DNA from: Streptosporangium roseum DSM 43021
GTDB taxonomy: Bacteria; Actinomycetota; Actinomycetes; Streptosporangiales; Streptosporangiaceae
NCBI RefSeq assembly: GCF_000024865.1
Contig: NC_013595.1
Location: forward strand, 4,712,001-4,776,000
Direction: 5' to 3'
DNA: 64,000 nucleotides
Position numbers and translations under genes: made by a program. The notes beneath the pieces are model-generated. The model made no database searches, was not told the DNA's origin, and was given only the letters and a program-made list of their open reading frames with translations. Below, one piece after another: positions 42,593 to 52,103 of the stretch. Positions within the stretch are counted from its first letter, which is position 1. Each line of letters begins with the position of its first letter.

Positions 42593-44251
42593 TCAGGGAG
42601 TTTCGTAGCCGACCCAGTTGATATGCCAGCCGTTCCGCTCGGCCTCGGCGAGCGACAGGGGCATGTCGTCGCGACATATGAGGTAAACGCTGAAGCTGGT
42701 GGCGGTGACGTTGTAGACGCCACTGATGCTGAGGTCGTGGTGCATGCCACCGTCACCTTCGAAGGAGATGAGGTAAATGGGGCTTCTGGTGAACCCGGCT
42801 GCGGAGGTGTCGACGTAGATGTCGAGGGAGTTCCATCCGGTGGGCCTCCAGCTGGAGCTGGGGGTGCTCCGTCCTGAGGCCATGCCGTTGACCTTGCCGG
42901 CGTACAGGGTGCCCGGGTCGTTGGAATCGCGGTTGCGCCAGACTCTCACCCCGCCCTGGGCGAAGGTGATGTCTCCCTCGCCGGGATTAAGCCCCTTCAC
43001 ATACGTGGCGGCGACGCCGTCGGCGTACAGGGTGCCCAGGTCGTTGGAGCCGATTGTGCGCCAGACTTTCACCCCGCCCTGGACGAAGGTGATGTCTCCC
43101 TCGCCGTCATTTAGCCCCTTCATGTACCTGGTGGCCACGCCGTCGGCGTACAGGGTGCCCGGGTCGCTGGAGCCGCCTGCGCCCCAGACTTTCACCCCGC
43201 CCTGGAGGAAGGTGATGACTCCCTCACCGCTATTGGGCCCCTCCACCCACTCGGTGAACACGCCGCGGGCCTCCAGGGTGCCCCGCTCGCTGGAGCCGCC
43301 TGCGCCCCAGACTTTCACCCCGCCCTGGAGGAAGGTGATGACTCCCTCGCCGCTATTGGGCCCCTCCACATACCCGGTGAGCACGCCGTCGAACACGGCC
43401 CTGCCGGCCGTCAACGGCCCCTTCACGCCGGAGCCGTCGGAGATCTCCGCCCCTGTGCCGGTGATGGTGAGGCCCCAGTCGGTCGCGGTCCCCTGGACCC
43501 GGGGTGTCTTGATCTCGGTGGTGGCGGTGAGGGTTTCGAGTTCGGGATTGCGCACTTGAACGGTCGTGGTGAGGAAGTGCCGCTGCCCAGTGGCGGGGTC
43601 GGTGGCGGTGAGGATGTAGGTGGTGGCCCGCTTCGGGGCGTTAGGCGGTGACCAGCTGCCCCCGGAGACGGGGACGGGCTGCGACGCGCCCGGGTAGGTG
43701 ATCTCGTAGCGGAAGCCGGCGGACCCCTGCCAGCTCAGCGTGAGCTTTTCACCGGCGTCCACCATGGCCTTGTCCGGGCGGAAGTCGCGCGGCGCTGGGA
43801 GCTCCTTTGGCGTGGTCTTCACCAGCGCCACCGCCGCGAAGCTGTTCCGGTGCCCGGTCTTGGTTCTACCGGCCTTCTCGGTCACCTTCAGCACGGCCAG
43901 CCCGGCGGCGGCGACGGTGACGTCCTCCAGCCTCAGCACCATGTAGTCGCCGGGGGCGAAACGCGTTGTGCTGCTGGTGGCGGTGGCCTGGAAGGCGTTG
44001 GAGCCCTGCGGCTGGAAGTTCACCAACTGGGTGCCGTTGTACTCGCCCTTGTGCTTGATCTTGTTGAAGTTCGAGGTGAGGTCGCCGATGCCATTGCCGA
44101 CGGGCACCTTCACCTCGATCGTGGACCAGTATGCCGCCTGCTGCCCGGTGTTGGTGATGACCAGGTACACCGTCCCCGTGGACGGTCGCCCGGCCGCTGA
44201 CGCTTCCAGGGGCGCCGGGTCGGTGAGGACGGTGTAGGTCAGCATGGTCAT
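42593..44251 (-). CDS. Repeat protein with four 41-residue units and a lectin-like C-terminus
   Basis: The protein is 552 residues from ATG at 44251 (AAGGAG eight bases upstream). No signal peptide is visible. Residues 1-140 form a beta-rich domain (VYLVITNTGQQAAYWSTIEV); an Ig-like segment follows (DAGEKLTLSWQGSAGFRYEI). Four tandem units (EGVITFLQGGVKVWGAGGSS type) occupy residues 289-452. The last 100 residues (IYLISFEGDGGMHHDLSISG, VYLICRD, GWHINWVGYE) resemble the beta-sandwich of H-type lectins. A carbohydrate-binding or adhesive protein is the best guess; the function is unknown. How it would leave the cell without a signal is unclear. Confidence 0.7.
   Translation of the reverse strand: MTMLTYTVLTDPAPLEASAAGRPSTGTVYLVITNTGQQAAYWSTIEVKVPVGNGIGDLTSNFNKIKHKGEYNGTQLVNFQPQGSNAFQATATSSTTRFAPGDYMVLRLEDVTVAAAGLAVLKVTEKAGRTKTGHRNSFAAVALVKTTPKELPAPRDFRPDKAMVDAGEKLTLSWQGSAGFRYEITYPGASQPVPVSGGSWSPPNAPKRATTYILTATDPATGQRHFLTTTVQVRNPELETLTATTEIKTPRVQGTATDWGLTITGTGAEISDGSGVKGPLTAGRAVFDGVLTGYVEGPNSGEGVITFLQGGVKVWGAGGSSERGTLEARGVFTEWVEGPNSGEGVITFLQGGVKVWGAGGSSDPGTLYADGVATRYMKGLNDGEGDITFVQGGVKVWRTIGSNDLGTLYADGVAATYVKGLNPGEGDITFAQGGVRVWRNRDSNDPGTLYAGKVNGMASGRSTPSSSWRPTGWNSLDIYVDTSAAGFTRSPIYLISFEGDGGMHHDLSISGVYNVTATSFSVYLICRDDMPLSLAEAERNGWHINWVGYETP
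42896..43387 (-). repeat. Four tandem 123-bp coding repeats
   Basis: Units start at 43387, 43264, 43141 and 43018 on the minus strand and encode 41 residues each. The first two are nearly identical at DNA level over 80 bases (one difference seen), while units 3 and 4 have diverged, showing recent duplication at one end. Confidence 0.9.
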
Positions 44252-44648
44252 GGTCACGACTCCTTTTCCTGGAGGACGGTGCGGGCCGACGGCCCGCCCG
44301 CGGCAGGAGGACCGGGCCGGGCAGGACAGGCGGCGACACGGGTGGCGCATCCGAAAACCCGCCTGTGACGCACCGCAGAAGATCACCTCTCGATCCAATC
44401 GCCCGGCGTTGGAGCGTGACAAGGCCACTCGAGGTGGCCATAACAGGGCGGTCCGGCAATATCATCAGCGTCTTGACACGCATGGGGACCATGCGTCACT
44501 GGCGTCCGTGAAGGCGCCCTCCTCCCGAACGTGTCCTCAGCCCCAAGGTGAGCCGATCTGCGCAGGTCAACGGGACTTCCGAGAGGATCATGTTTTCGGA
44601 AGCGGAGACGACCACGACTTCCGAGAACACGCACGGCTGAGAGGCGAA

Positions 44649-44905
44649 ACTCAAGTCGACATCAAGACCGTCGGCAGCCTGTCGCTGCTGGTGTCGCTGC
44701 CCACCATGCTGGTGGCTTCGCCCGCTACAGCCGCGACGGCAGCTTCGCTGTGCTCGGCGCCAACCTCCGCTTCACCGCCATCATGGTCGCCGGCTCGATC
44801 GCCGGCGCTCTGCTGGGCGGCCTACTGCTCGGCGTGATTCCCGCCCTGGTCCTCATCCCCGGCCTGGCCCTCATTCTGCTGATCTCATCGGTGGTAGTCG
44901 CGCAC
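44649..44905 (+). pseudogene. TauE/SafE transporter remnant
   Basis: The text KTVGSLSLLVSLPTMLV continues, after a one-base deletion near 44712, as FARYSRDGSFAVLGANLRFT and AGSIAGALLGGLLLGVIPAL. Together they are the second half of a sulfite/organosulfonate exporter-type permease. The N-terminal half is gone. Confidence 0.65.
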
Positions 44906-45200
44906 ACGTCGATCCCGGCCAAGGTGGCGGCGTCGACCGGTACGGCGCAGGTGAAGGCCGGCCGCAGCCGCTGATCAATGGTGGTGCCCACCGTCCCGGC
45001 CTCGTACCCGCCCCCCGCCGGGCAGGACCAAAGGCCCGGCGGGAAGCCGGGCCCGGTAGGCGGCGCGCAAAGGCCGGCTGCCCGCCGACAGCTCCCGGTC
45101 CAGGAAGCGCCGCAGCGGGGTGCACGGTGAGGCCAACCCATGCTTGAGGCTCACACATCGACGGTAGGCCGTGCCCAGCGACGTGCCGCACGCGAGGGGG
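44890..45200 (-). pseudogene. Remnant of an unidentified actinobacterial protein
   Basis: On the minus strand, YRRCVSLKHGLASPCTPLRR and FLDRELSAGSRPLRAAYRAR are followed, after a frame change at a six-C run (45011-45016), by GTTIDQRLRPAFTCAVPVDA. The continuity of protein-like sequence across the shift suggests a broken gene. I do not know the family. Confidence 0.4.
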
Positions 45201-45579
45201 CGGTCTTCGCCGCAGTGCGGCCATGGTCGCGGCCCCAGGATCTTCACCGCAGCAGCACCCGGCCGACACCAGGACCTCGCGCGGCCGGGCCCGCCCTGGC
45301 CTCGGCATGGCAGGGGGCCGCAGCACTGCGATCGTGCGGGCTTTGCCACGCCCGCTCCGGGGCTGGACCTGCAACGGAACCAGAACGCACGGTTAGCTCT
45401 GTTCATGCAGGTCAACGGGATGCCGAGAGGGCCGTTGGACTGATCGTCGAGGGTGAATGAGCTTTCGGACGCGGTATCGGACAGTGGCTCGGGAGATTGG
45501 TCATGTTCCGGAACCCGGCTCCGATCCGCAAGTTGCGGGACATTGATTTCGGACGGAGTTACGGACGCCTGCCGGGGCC
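45201..45579. other. Gene-free region outside the left inverted arm
   Basis: No supported gene. It may contain a promoter reading toward the lectin segment, but I cannot identify one. Confidence 0.4.
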
Positions 45580-45738
45580 GATCGGGGTTCCGGTAGTAAT
45601 GGCGCGGGATCCAACGGATATGCCTTTCACCTGCGCTTATGCGGAGGTCTCAGGCTGACAGGCCAGGCCTGAGCCCTGTTGTCCATGCAGGCCAGAGGCA
45701 TATCCGTTGGACTTCCGGCCGAAGCCACGGGGACCCCG
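45580..45738. repeat. Left arm of a 159-bp inverted repeat
   Basis: This arm is the reverse complement of 47545-47703 with four mismatches. Each arm contains a 102-bp MITE-like core (45610-45711 here) bounded by TCCAACGGATATGCCT and its inverse. The arms enclose 1.8 kb with the beta-propeller lectin gene. Confidence 0.92.
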
Positions 45739-46018
45739 ACACACGCCCGCCGGAGGCGTCCTGATCGAAGCCGAACTCTGGCCTGTTCACGCTGCCCCGA
45801 CCCCGTCACGACACAGACAAGCCGCTGCGTCCAGAAGCCGCTGCCGACGTCGGACCGGACGGCGGAGGCCCAGTGGCCTGCGACCACGTATCCAAGCGGC
45901 CCGAGACGGTCCGTGGTGCCCGTGGCCGCATCCGGCCACCCGCACGCTCTTGCCGGTAGTGGGGCACGGCCGGATACTCAAGGCCGCTGACGATCTTCAC
46001 GGCGGATCCTCCTATGGA

Positions 46019-47386
46019 ATGGGACGTGATCGCATGCCCGATGAAAGCACCAGCCAGGACCACGCCAGAGCCGAGGCCGACGCCCTCGCCGCTTGGCAGG
46101 CCATCCCGTACTCCGTCCCCCACGAGGAGGCGCAGCGGATCTCCCAGGAGTATCTGGACAAGGCCCGCAAGGAATTCGGGGAGCAGACCAGCCAGCTCCC
46201 CCAAGCCGACCAAGACAGGGCTCGCCAGATCGAGACACAGCTGAACGCCAACGGTATGCAGGTGTACGCCAACCCGAGATGGTGGGGCTTTGAGATCGTC
46301 CTCAACGCCGCAGCCGCCCAAGCCGCCGCCGAGATCTCGGAGCTGGTAGGGGAGATCGTGGCCAGGGCGATCCGTCCCAGGACGCTCGGCCGGTTGATCG
46401 AGCTCTCCTTCCAGATCCGTTCTCTTATCATCCAGATCGTCGGCAGGGACCACGGTTGTCGGCTGGTGTCGCCCTGGTTCGCCCCGGGGATGCTCCTCCC
46501 CATCTCTCTGGCCCCCAGGCAGGACACCTCGCTGTGGTGGACAGCCATGAACACCTCCCACAACTGGAGCGAGAACGAGAGATTCCCCGGCCACCTGTCC
46601 AGGTCCAATCCGGCGCTGGCGGAGTTCCGTGGCCGGCTGTACGCCGTGCACCGCGGTGACCGGGACGAATCGCTCTGGTGGACCGCCTACGACCCCGGCA
46701 GCAATGAGGGCTGGAGCGACAATATCGCCTTCCCCGCCCATCGCAGCGCCGACGGCCCTGCCCTGGCCGTTTACAACAACTTCCTGTACTGCGTGCACCG
46801 CGGCGGCGGCAACGACAGGCGCCTGTGGTGGACCCGCTTCGACGGCAACCGCTGGAGCCCCGACACCCGCATGAACGGCGCGTCCAGCCGAGGCCCGGCC
46901 CTGGCGACCTTCAACGGCATGCTGTACTGCGCTTACCGGGACGCCAACAGCGATCAGATGTGGTGGACCCGCTTCAACGGCACCAGCTGGAGCAACGACC
47001 AGCTGTTCGGCAGCCACTTCACGGCCTCCAACCCCGCTCTGGCCGTCTACGCCGGCGTGCTGTATTGCGTGTTCCGCGGCGGCGGCTCTGACCACTTCCT
47101 GTGGTGGACCAGTTTCGACGGCACGCGCTGGAGCACCGCTCGCCGGCTGCCCGCCCACCGGAGTGCGGAGGGCCCTGCCCTGGCCGTCTTCAACAACAGG
47201 CTGTACTGCGTGCACCGCGGCTCCGGCGACCAGAGCCTGTGGTGGACCAGCTTCAACTCAGCCGACTGGAGCCCCGACACCCGGCTGCCCGGCCACCTGA
47301 GCGCTCAAGGCCCCGCCATCGTCTCCTACCGCGAACCCTACGGCACCGAAGACCAGCTCTTCTGCGTCCACCGCGGTCACGGGTAG
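46019..47386 (+). CDS. Six-bladed beta-propeller lectin-like protein with hydrophobic N-terminal domain
   Basis: The protein is about 455 residues from ATG at 46019 (ATG at 46034 is possible). Residues 1-65 are charged and helical. Residues 70-165 form a hydrophobic helical domain (WWGFEIVLNAAAAQAAAEIS, LIELSFQIRSLIIQIVG) that could insert in membranes. From residue 165 on there are six units of about 47 residues with the pattern SLWWTxFDGxxW, S-x-GPALAxFNxxLYCVHRG, which should fold as a beta-propeller like bacterial sugar-binding lectins. No signal peptide is visible. A secreted or contact-delivered toxin-lectin is possible but unproven. The gene lies between two 159-bp inverted arms and could be invertible. 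Confidence 0.72.
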   Translation: MGRDRMPDESTSQDHARAEADALAAWQAIPYSVPHEEAQRISQEYLDKARKEFGEQTSQLPQADQDRARQIETQLNANGMQVYANPRWWGFEIVLNAAAAQAAAEISELVGEIVARAIRPRTLGRLIELSFQIRSLIIQIVGRDHGCRLVSPWFAPGMLLPISLAPRQDTSLWWTAMNTSHNWSENERFPGHLSRSNPALAEFRGRLYAVHRGDRDESLWWTAYDPGSNEGWSDNIAFPAHRSADGPALAVYNNFLYCVHRGGGNDRRLWWTRFDGNRWSPDTRMNGASSRGPALATFNGMLYCAYRDANSDQMWWTRFNGTSWSNDQLFGSHFTASNPALAVYAGVLYCVFRGGGSDHFLWWTSFDGTRWSTARRLPAHRSAEGPALAVFNNRLYCVHRGSGDQSLWWTSFNSADWSPDTRLPGHLSAQGPAIVSYREPYGTEDQLFCVHRGHG

Positions 47387-47394
47387 AAACCGCC

Positions 47395-48018
47395 ACTGCC
47401 GCCCGCGAAAAGGCATGCTGCGCGTTCTTCGCCTTCCACGTCACCGGCGACGGCGAGCAGGTGATCTGGGAGTGCGCCGTCAGCGACAACGACGCCGCAC
47501 GCGCCCTGCTGGAGGAGCACTACCTCCTGCCCGACACCGCAGACCGGGGTCCCCGTGGCTTCGGCCGGAAGTCCAACGGATATGCCTCTGGCCTGGATGG
47601 ACAACAGGGCTCAGGTCTGGCCTGTCAGCCTGAGACCTCCGCATAAGCGCAGGTGGAAGGCATATCCGTTGGATCCCGCGCCATTACTACCGGTACCCCG
47701 ATCAAGGCGGCCGGCATCCGGGAAGCGGAAACCCTCGCCCGGATCCTGGTCGCCGTCGTGCGGCGTGAGCAAGTCCCCGGCGGCGCGCACTTCGGACCCG
47801 GCGACGACATCCCTTACGACATCACCTCCGTTGCCGATCTCGACGGCGACATCTGGCTTCGCCGGCCGTCCGACCCCGCCAGCACCCAGCGTAATCACTG
47901 GATCATGCGTGACCACGACCCCGACGAGCACGAAGGCGCCGCCGCCGGTGTGTACCTCACCCCGCACCTGCTCACCGAGTACGGACCGGTCACCGCCATC
48001 CAGCCCAAAACCCGGTGA
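47395..48018 (+). pseudogene. Hypothetical gene split by the right inverted arm
   Basis: Before the arm the frame reads EKACCAFFAFHVTGDGEQVI and ARALLEEHYLLPDTADRGPR. After it, in the same frame, comes IKAAGIREAETLARILVAVV and GPGDDIPYDITSVADLDGDI. The arm adds an in-frame TAA at 47644. The two flanks may belong to one original gene, or to two; I do not recognise the family. Confidence 0.4.
47545..47703. repeat. Right arm of a 159-bp inverted repeat
   Basis: Reverse complement of 45580-45738 with four mismatches; the MITE-like core is at 47572-47673. Confidence 0.92.
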
Positions 48019-48444
48019 TCGCGGCCGCCACGCCGCTGCCCGGTACCACCCTGGGCCAAGCCGCCGACGCCTTTCTCCGTCGTCGTGACCTGGACACCGA
48101 CACCTTGCTCTCCTACGGCCATACGCTGGCCAGGTGCGGGCCGCACTCCGGCGGCCGTCGACTTGTGCCCGCTCACCGGACGCGCCCGCCTGTCCTATGA
48201 GCATGCTGAGTACCTGTTCAAGCAGGCCACCAAGAACATCGATCCAACCGGTGCCGGCTACACCCTCCACCAGCTGCGCCACTCCCGGCTGACCCACCTG
48301 GGCGAGGACGGCTGGTCATCCTCCATGCTCATGGCCCTGTCCGGCCACTGGAACCTACGCTCCCTCGGCATCTACGTCCGGCCCAGCACCGAAGCCGTCG
48401 CCGCCGCGCTCGCCGAACACGACCCAGGCCGCCGACGCCACTGA
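48015..48444 (+). pseudogene. Tyrosine recombinase remnant
   Basis: An N-terminal piece (TTLGQAADAFLRRRDLDTDT) is joined, after a deletion and a frame change, to a C-terminal piece with YTLHQLRHSRLTHLGEDG and LSGHWNLRSLGIYVRPSTEA, which holds the His-x-x-Arg, His/Trp and Tyr of XerC/D-type enzymes. The first catalytic Arg region is lost. Confidence 0.7.
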
Positions 48445-48695
48445 CCGGCCACAACTCGCTGAGGAGAGCGCTCGATGCCCCGACCGACACCGCACAGGTC
48501 CGTCTGCTCCTGCTGCGCGGTGCACCGGACCCGTCGATGCCAGCCGCGACCGGGTCGGGGGCGGGCACGAGGTACTCAGCGACGGCACGGCGGCACCATG
48601 CGGTCACTTCGGAGGCGTCACCCGCAGGCCGGGATCGAGCGGCCCGCCGGACGACAGCGACGCGCCATGACGAAGGGCTCGCTGCTCAGTCGTAC

Positions 48696-50813
48696 TCATC
48701 GTGACGCCTCGAAAGCGTGCAACAGGAAGGCCAGCACATCAGCGAGCAGGGCATGTTCCTGCTCGCGGGTCGAGCCGGCGCCGTGACCGCCGTGCTCCTC
48801 AACACGCAGCAGTACCGGCCGGCCGGAGGCGCTGGCCGCCTGCAGGCGGGCGGCCAGCTTCGCCGGCTGCCACGGCGGCACCCGCGCGTCGCGCCGTCCG
48901 GTGGTCAGCAGCACCGCCGGGTACGGCACGCTGTCCTCGACCCGCAGGTAGGCATCGGCGATCAGCAGACCGCGCAGGCCATCCTCAGTGGTGACGCTGC
49001 CGAACTCCGGCACGTTGATCGGCCCGTTCTCACTGAACTCGGTCCGTGTGGCGTTGACCGTCGGCACCTGCATCGCCATGGCAGCCCACAGCTCCGGCCG
49101 GCGCACCAGCGCGCCGCCAGTGGGGATGCCGCCGGCGCTGACGCCCTCGCCCGCCAGCCGTCCCTGCCGGGTGTAGCCCAGGGCGATGAGGTGCTCGGCG
49201 CAGTCGATGAAGTCCGTGATGGTGGCCTCCTTGCGCAGGCCACGCCCGGCCTCGTGCCACTCCCGGCCATAGGCGCCGCCACCGCGCAGGTGCGCCACGG
49301 CGTAGACGCCGCCGCGCTCGTACCAGGCGAGCATCTCGGGACGGAATTCAGGCAGCTCGGACATGCCATGGGAGCCATAGCCGGTGAGCAGGACCGGGTT
49401 GTCGCCGTCCAGCTCCAGGTCCTTGTGGTGGATGACGGTGAGCGGGATCCGTGTTCCGTCCCTCGCGGGCACATGCAGGGTGCGGGCGTGCACGTCGCCG
49501 AAGTCGACCGGTGAGCGGGGCGCCAGCCCGGTGTCCTCGAGGGTTTCGCCGTCGTAGCGGTAGAGCCGCGGCGCGTCTGTCCAACCGGCCGTCAGCAGCA
49601 GGGCCTCGGGCCGTTCCGGGTGGGTGGTCAACTCCCAGATGGCGCCCTCTACCGGCAGCGGGAGGTCGGCGGGCTCGCCGCCGGGCAGGGGCGCATGCCG
49701 TACCCGATGGACGCCACCGTCGAGATCGCGCACCAGCAGCCGGTCGCCGACGACCCGCACCGCCTCCACCACGCGCTCACCCGCGGGCACGACCACCCGC
49801 GCTCGAGACAGATCCGGTACGGCGAACGGAACGGCCAGCACGTGGGAGCGGGGCGCGTCCCGATGGGAGACCAGATAGAGGGTGTCGTGGCTGGTGGCGA
49901 AGGCGGTCACACCGTCTGCCGCGCCCGCTACCTTCCGCCACGGGCAGGTGGCCGGATCGGCGAGCGCGGCTCGTGGCGCCACGTACAGCGAGCAATCGCT
50001 CAACTGCTCGCTGGTCCAGGGGCCGAGCGCGCCGTGGGAGACGATCGCCAGCATCCACTCACCGCGCGGCGGCACCACAAGGAAGGGCCGATCCTGCGGG
50101 GTCAGCTCGACGTGGGGGTTGAGCCCGCGCGCCAGCACCACCTCATCCCGCGCCGGGTCGGTGCCCAGCCGGTGCAGGAAGGAACGGCTGTCCAGGCGGC
50201 GCTCCTCCGGCGGAGCGCCCGCCGGAGGAGCCACGAAGCGGTGGAAGACGAACGACCGGCCGTCCTCCAGCCAGCTCAGGAAGGCAAAGCGCGTCGTGGG
50301 CGGGATCGTCTCCAGGATGGCACTGGAGCCGACGTCAATGACCTGGATCGTGCTCTCCTCCGACCCGGACGGGAAGACGGCGCAGGCGATGTGGCGGCCG
50401 TCGGGGGAGGGCACGTACCAGGCGATGGCGTGGTGCGCCTCGCCGGGCACGGTGTCCGGGTCGAACAGGACCCTGCTCGCTCCCTCGGGCTCACGCACCA
50501 TCAGCACGAGTACGCTGGCGCCCGGTTCGCGCGCCAGGTAGAAGATCCTGTCGCCCGCCAGCGTGAAGTCCGAGTACTGCGGGAGCGCGCCGCCCAGCTC
50601 GCGGATCCGGGTCAGCAGCTCCTCCCGGCGGGGCAGGGTGTCCAGCTGCTCGCGGGCATGGCTGGCCTGGCCGTCGAGCCAGCGGTGGAACTCCTCGCCG
50701 TCCGCCTCCATCCACCGGTAGGCATCGTCGAGCGTGATGCCGTGGTGAACGTCGCGCACCACGTCCACTCGGGCGATCGGGGGGCCGCTGATGTCGCTCA
50801 TCCGCATGATCAT
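48696..50813 (-). CDS. Prolyl oligopeptidase-family (S9) serine peptidase
   Basis: The protein is 705 residues (starts at 50813, 50807 and 50801 are all possible). The N-terminal strand DAYRWMEADGEEFHRWLDGQ and a seven-bladed propeller region (about 75-425) are followed by an alpha/beta-hydrolase domain: LLTGYGSHGMSELPEFRP, AHLRGGGAYGREWHEAGRGL, the Ser in GEGVSAGGIPTGGALVRRPE, Asp in TTGRRDARVPPWQPAK and His in EEHGGHGAGS. It should cleave short proline-containing peptides in the cytoplasm. The nucleophile motif GVSAGG differs from the common GGSNGG. Neighbours are mobile-element debris. Confidence 0.9.
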   Translation of the reverse strand: MIMRMSDISGPPIARVDVVRDVHHGITLDDAYRWMEADGEEFHRWLDGQASHAREQLDTLPRREELLTRIRELGGALPQYSDFTLAGDRIFYLAREPGASVLVLMVREPEGASRVLFDPDTVPGEAHHAIAWYVPSPDGRHIACAVFPSGSEESTIQVIDVGSSAILETIPPTTRFAFLSWLEDGRSFVFHRFVAPPAGAPPEERRLDSRSFLHRLGTDPARDEVVLARGLNPHVELTPQDRPFLVVPPRGEWMLAIVSHGALGPWTSEQLSDCSLYVAPRAALADPATCPWRKVAGAADGVTAFATSHDTLYLVSHRDAPRSHVLAVPFAVPDLSRARVVVPAGERVVEAVRVVGDRLLVRDLDGGVHRVRHAPLPGGEPADLPLPVEGAIWELTTHPERPEALLLTAGWTDAPRLYRYDGETLEDTGLAPRSPVDFGDVHARTLHVPARDGTRIPLTVIHHKDLELDGDNPVLLTGYGSHGMSELPEFRPEMLAWYERGGVYAVAHLRGGGAYGREWHEAGRGLRKEATITDFIDCAEHLIALGYTRQGRLAGEGVSAGGIPTGGALVRRPELWAAMAMQVPTVNATRTEFSENGPINVPEFGSVTTEDGLRGLLIADAYLRVEDSVPYPAVLLTTGRRDARVPPWQPAKLAARLQAASASGRPVLLRVEEHGGHGAGSTREQEHALLADVLAFLLHAFEASR

Positions 50814-52103
50814 AGGCGACGCTCGCGAAGCCGGGTGAGCTGGTGAGGGTGACCGAGATCGCCGCCGTGCCGTCGCGCTCGGCTATGCGAGTCGATGACG
50901 CGGCAGCGGGTCATGCAGCTGGCCAAATCCGACCCGGCCTGGCCTGTGCCGCAGGTCGAGTGGCAGCAGGTGGGCCGTTACTGGCTGATCCCCTGGGACG
51001 ACTGCCTGAAGAGCTATTTCACGGCGCGCGATTGCCCTGCTACCTGGGTCAACTCCGCTCGGGTGTATTTGGTGACAGCTTCCTTAACGACAGGCCGCAA
51101 CACACCCTCTCCTACCCGCGACTCCTTCACCTGGATGATCGAGGGCAGCATCCTCCGGATCTGGCGATTCGTACCGCACATGAAGTCCCTGCGCTAACCG
51201 CACTGCCCCAAGCCGCCCCGGGCCCCAGATCAAGCCTCGGCCTCGAAGCCACCACCGCCAGCGCCAACTCCGGCCTCCTCGCCTTCACCGTTAGAGCAAG
51301 ACGAACGACGAGGACGATAGACCTTCAGAATCCCTGAAATCTCATCAACTCTCGAAGAAGCCGGAGCGCCAGCTGATAAGCCCAGGTCCTGGGGCTGTGC
51401 AGGCCACAACGAGCCCAACGAACTCAAGGGTTATTTCTTGGTCCTGCCGCGCCGCCTCGGCCGGCCCCCGTACCATCGCCCGCTCCTCGGACCGCAGCGT
51501 GCGCCGGAGCGGCAGCGCGATCTGTTCGCCCATCACCTCGGTCAGCCGATCGCCCCTGGCCGCCATCCGCCACCCCGCCGACGGCCTGGAGCACCGTCGC
51601 CGGGGCCTCCAGCCAAGAGGGAGCGCCAGTTCGCCGACGCCTATCGAAACACCTGGAAACGTGTTCAATGCAACGTGCCTCATGTGCCAGAAAAGATCAT
51701 CTCGTCCTGACCTGCGAGAAGAGGCTAGCAACCCAAGACAAGAGCGACTTCCCGTGCGGCGCCCAGGGCGGCCTGCCAGGACTCGGCGCCGCTTTTCGGC
51801 GTGCGGCTTCTCACGATCCTGCGCTGAGCTCGGCCACCCCTTGACGGAACTGTGCGACTACTGCCGCTTGGGGGTAGGTGTGTTCCAGCATGGCGGCCAA
51901 GCTGGTGCCGCGGGTCACGATCGCTGCGGCGTGACGTGGAGTGGAGAACGTGGCTAAGGGCTCCTAACAAAAGTGGTGGACTTGACCTGGTCAGCGGTCA
52001 GTGTCGCGCATGAGGCCGCTTGGTAGCGGGAGGCGGTCAGCTGCGCAATCGCACGCGATAAACCCGGTGACGTCGACGATCATCCCCGGGATACTGGTCG
52101 CCC
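50814..52103. other. Long region without an intact gene
   Basis: One short frame (50895-51197, plus) starts MTRQRVMQLAKSDPAWPVPQ and VGRYWLIPWD, reminiscent of a small DNA-binding excisionase-like protein, but it loses character after about 45 residues. On the minus strand, near 51810-51945, AAIVTRGTSLAAMLEHTYPQ and AVVAQFRQGVAEL looks like the end of an unknown protein. I regard the whole stretch as decayed genes. Confidence 0.4.

Noticed and set aside
45806..47215. Long open frame of about 470 codons antisense to the lectin gene
   Set aside because: It mirrors the repeats of the plus-strand gene, has low-complexity Val/Gly/Ala composition and no family resemblance; high-GC antisense frames are expected.
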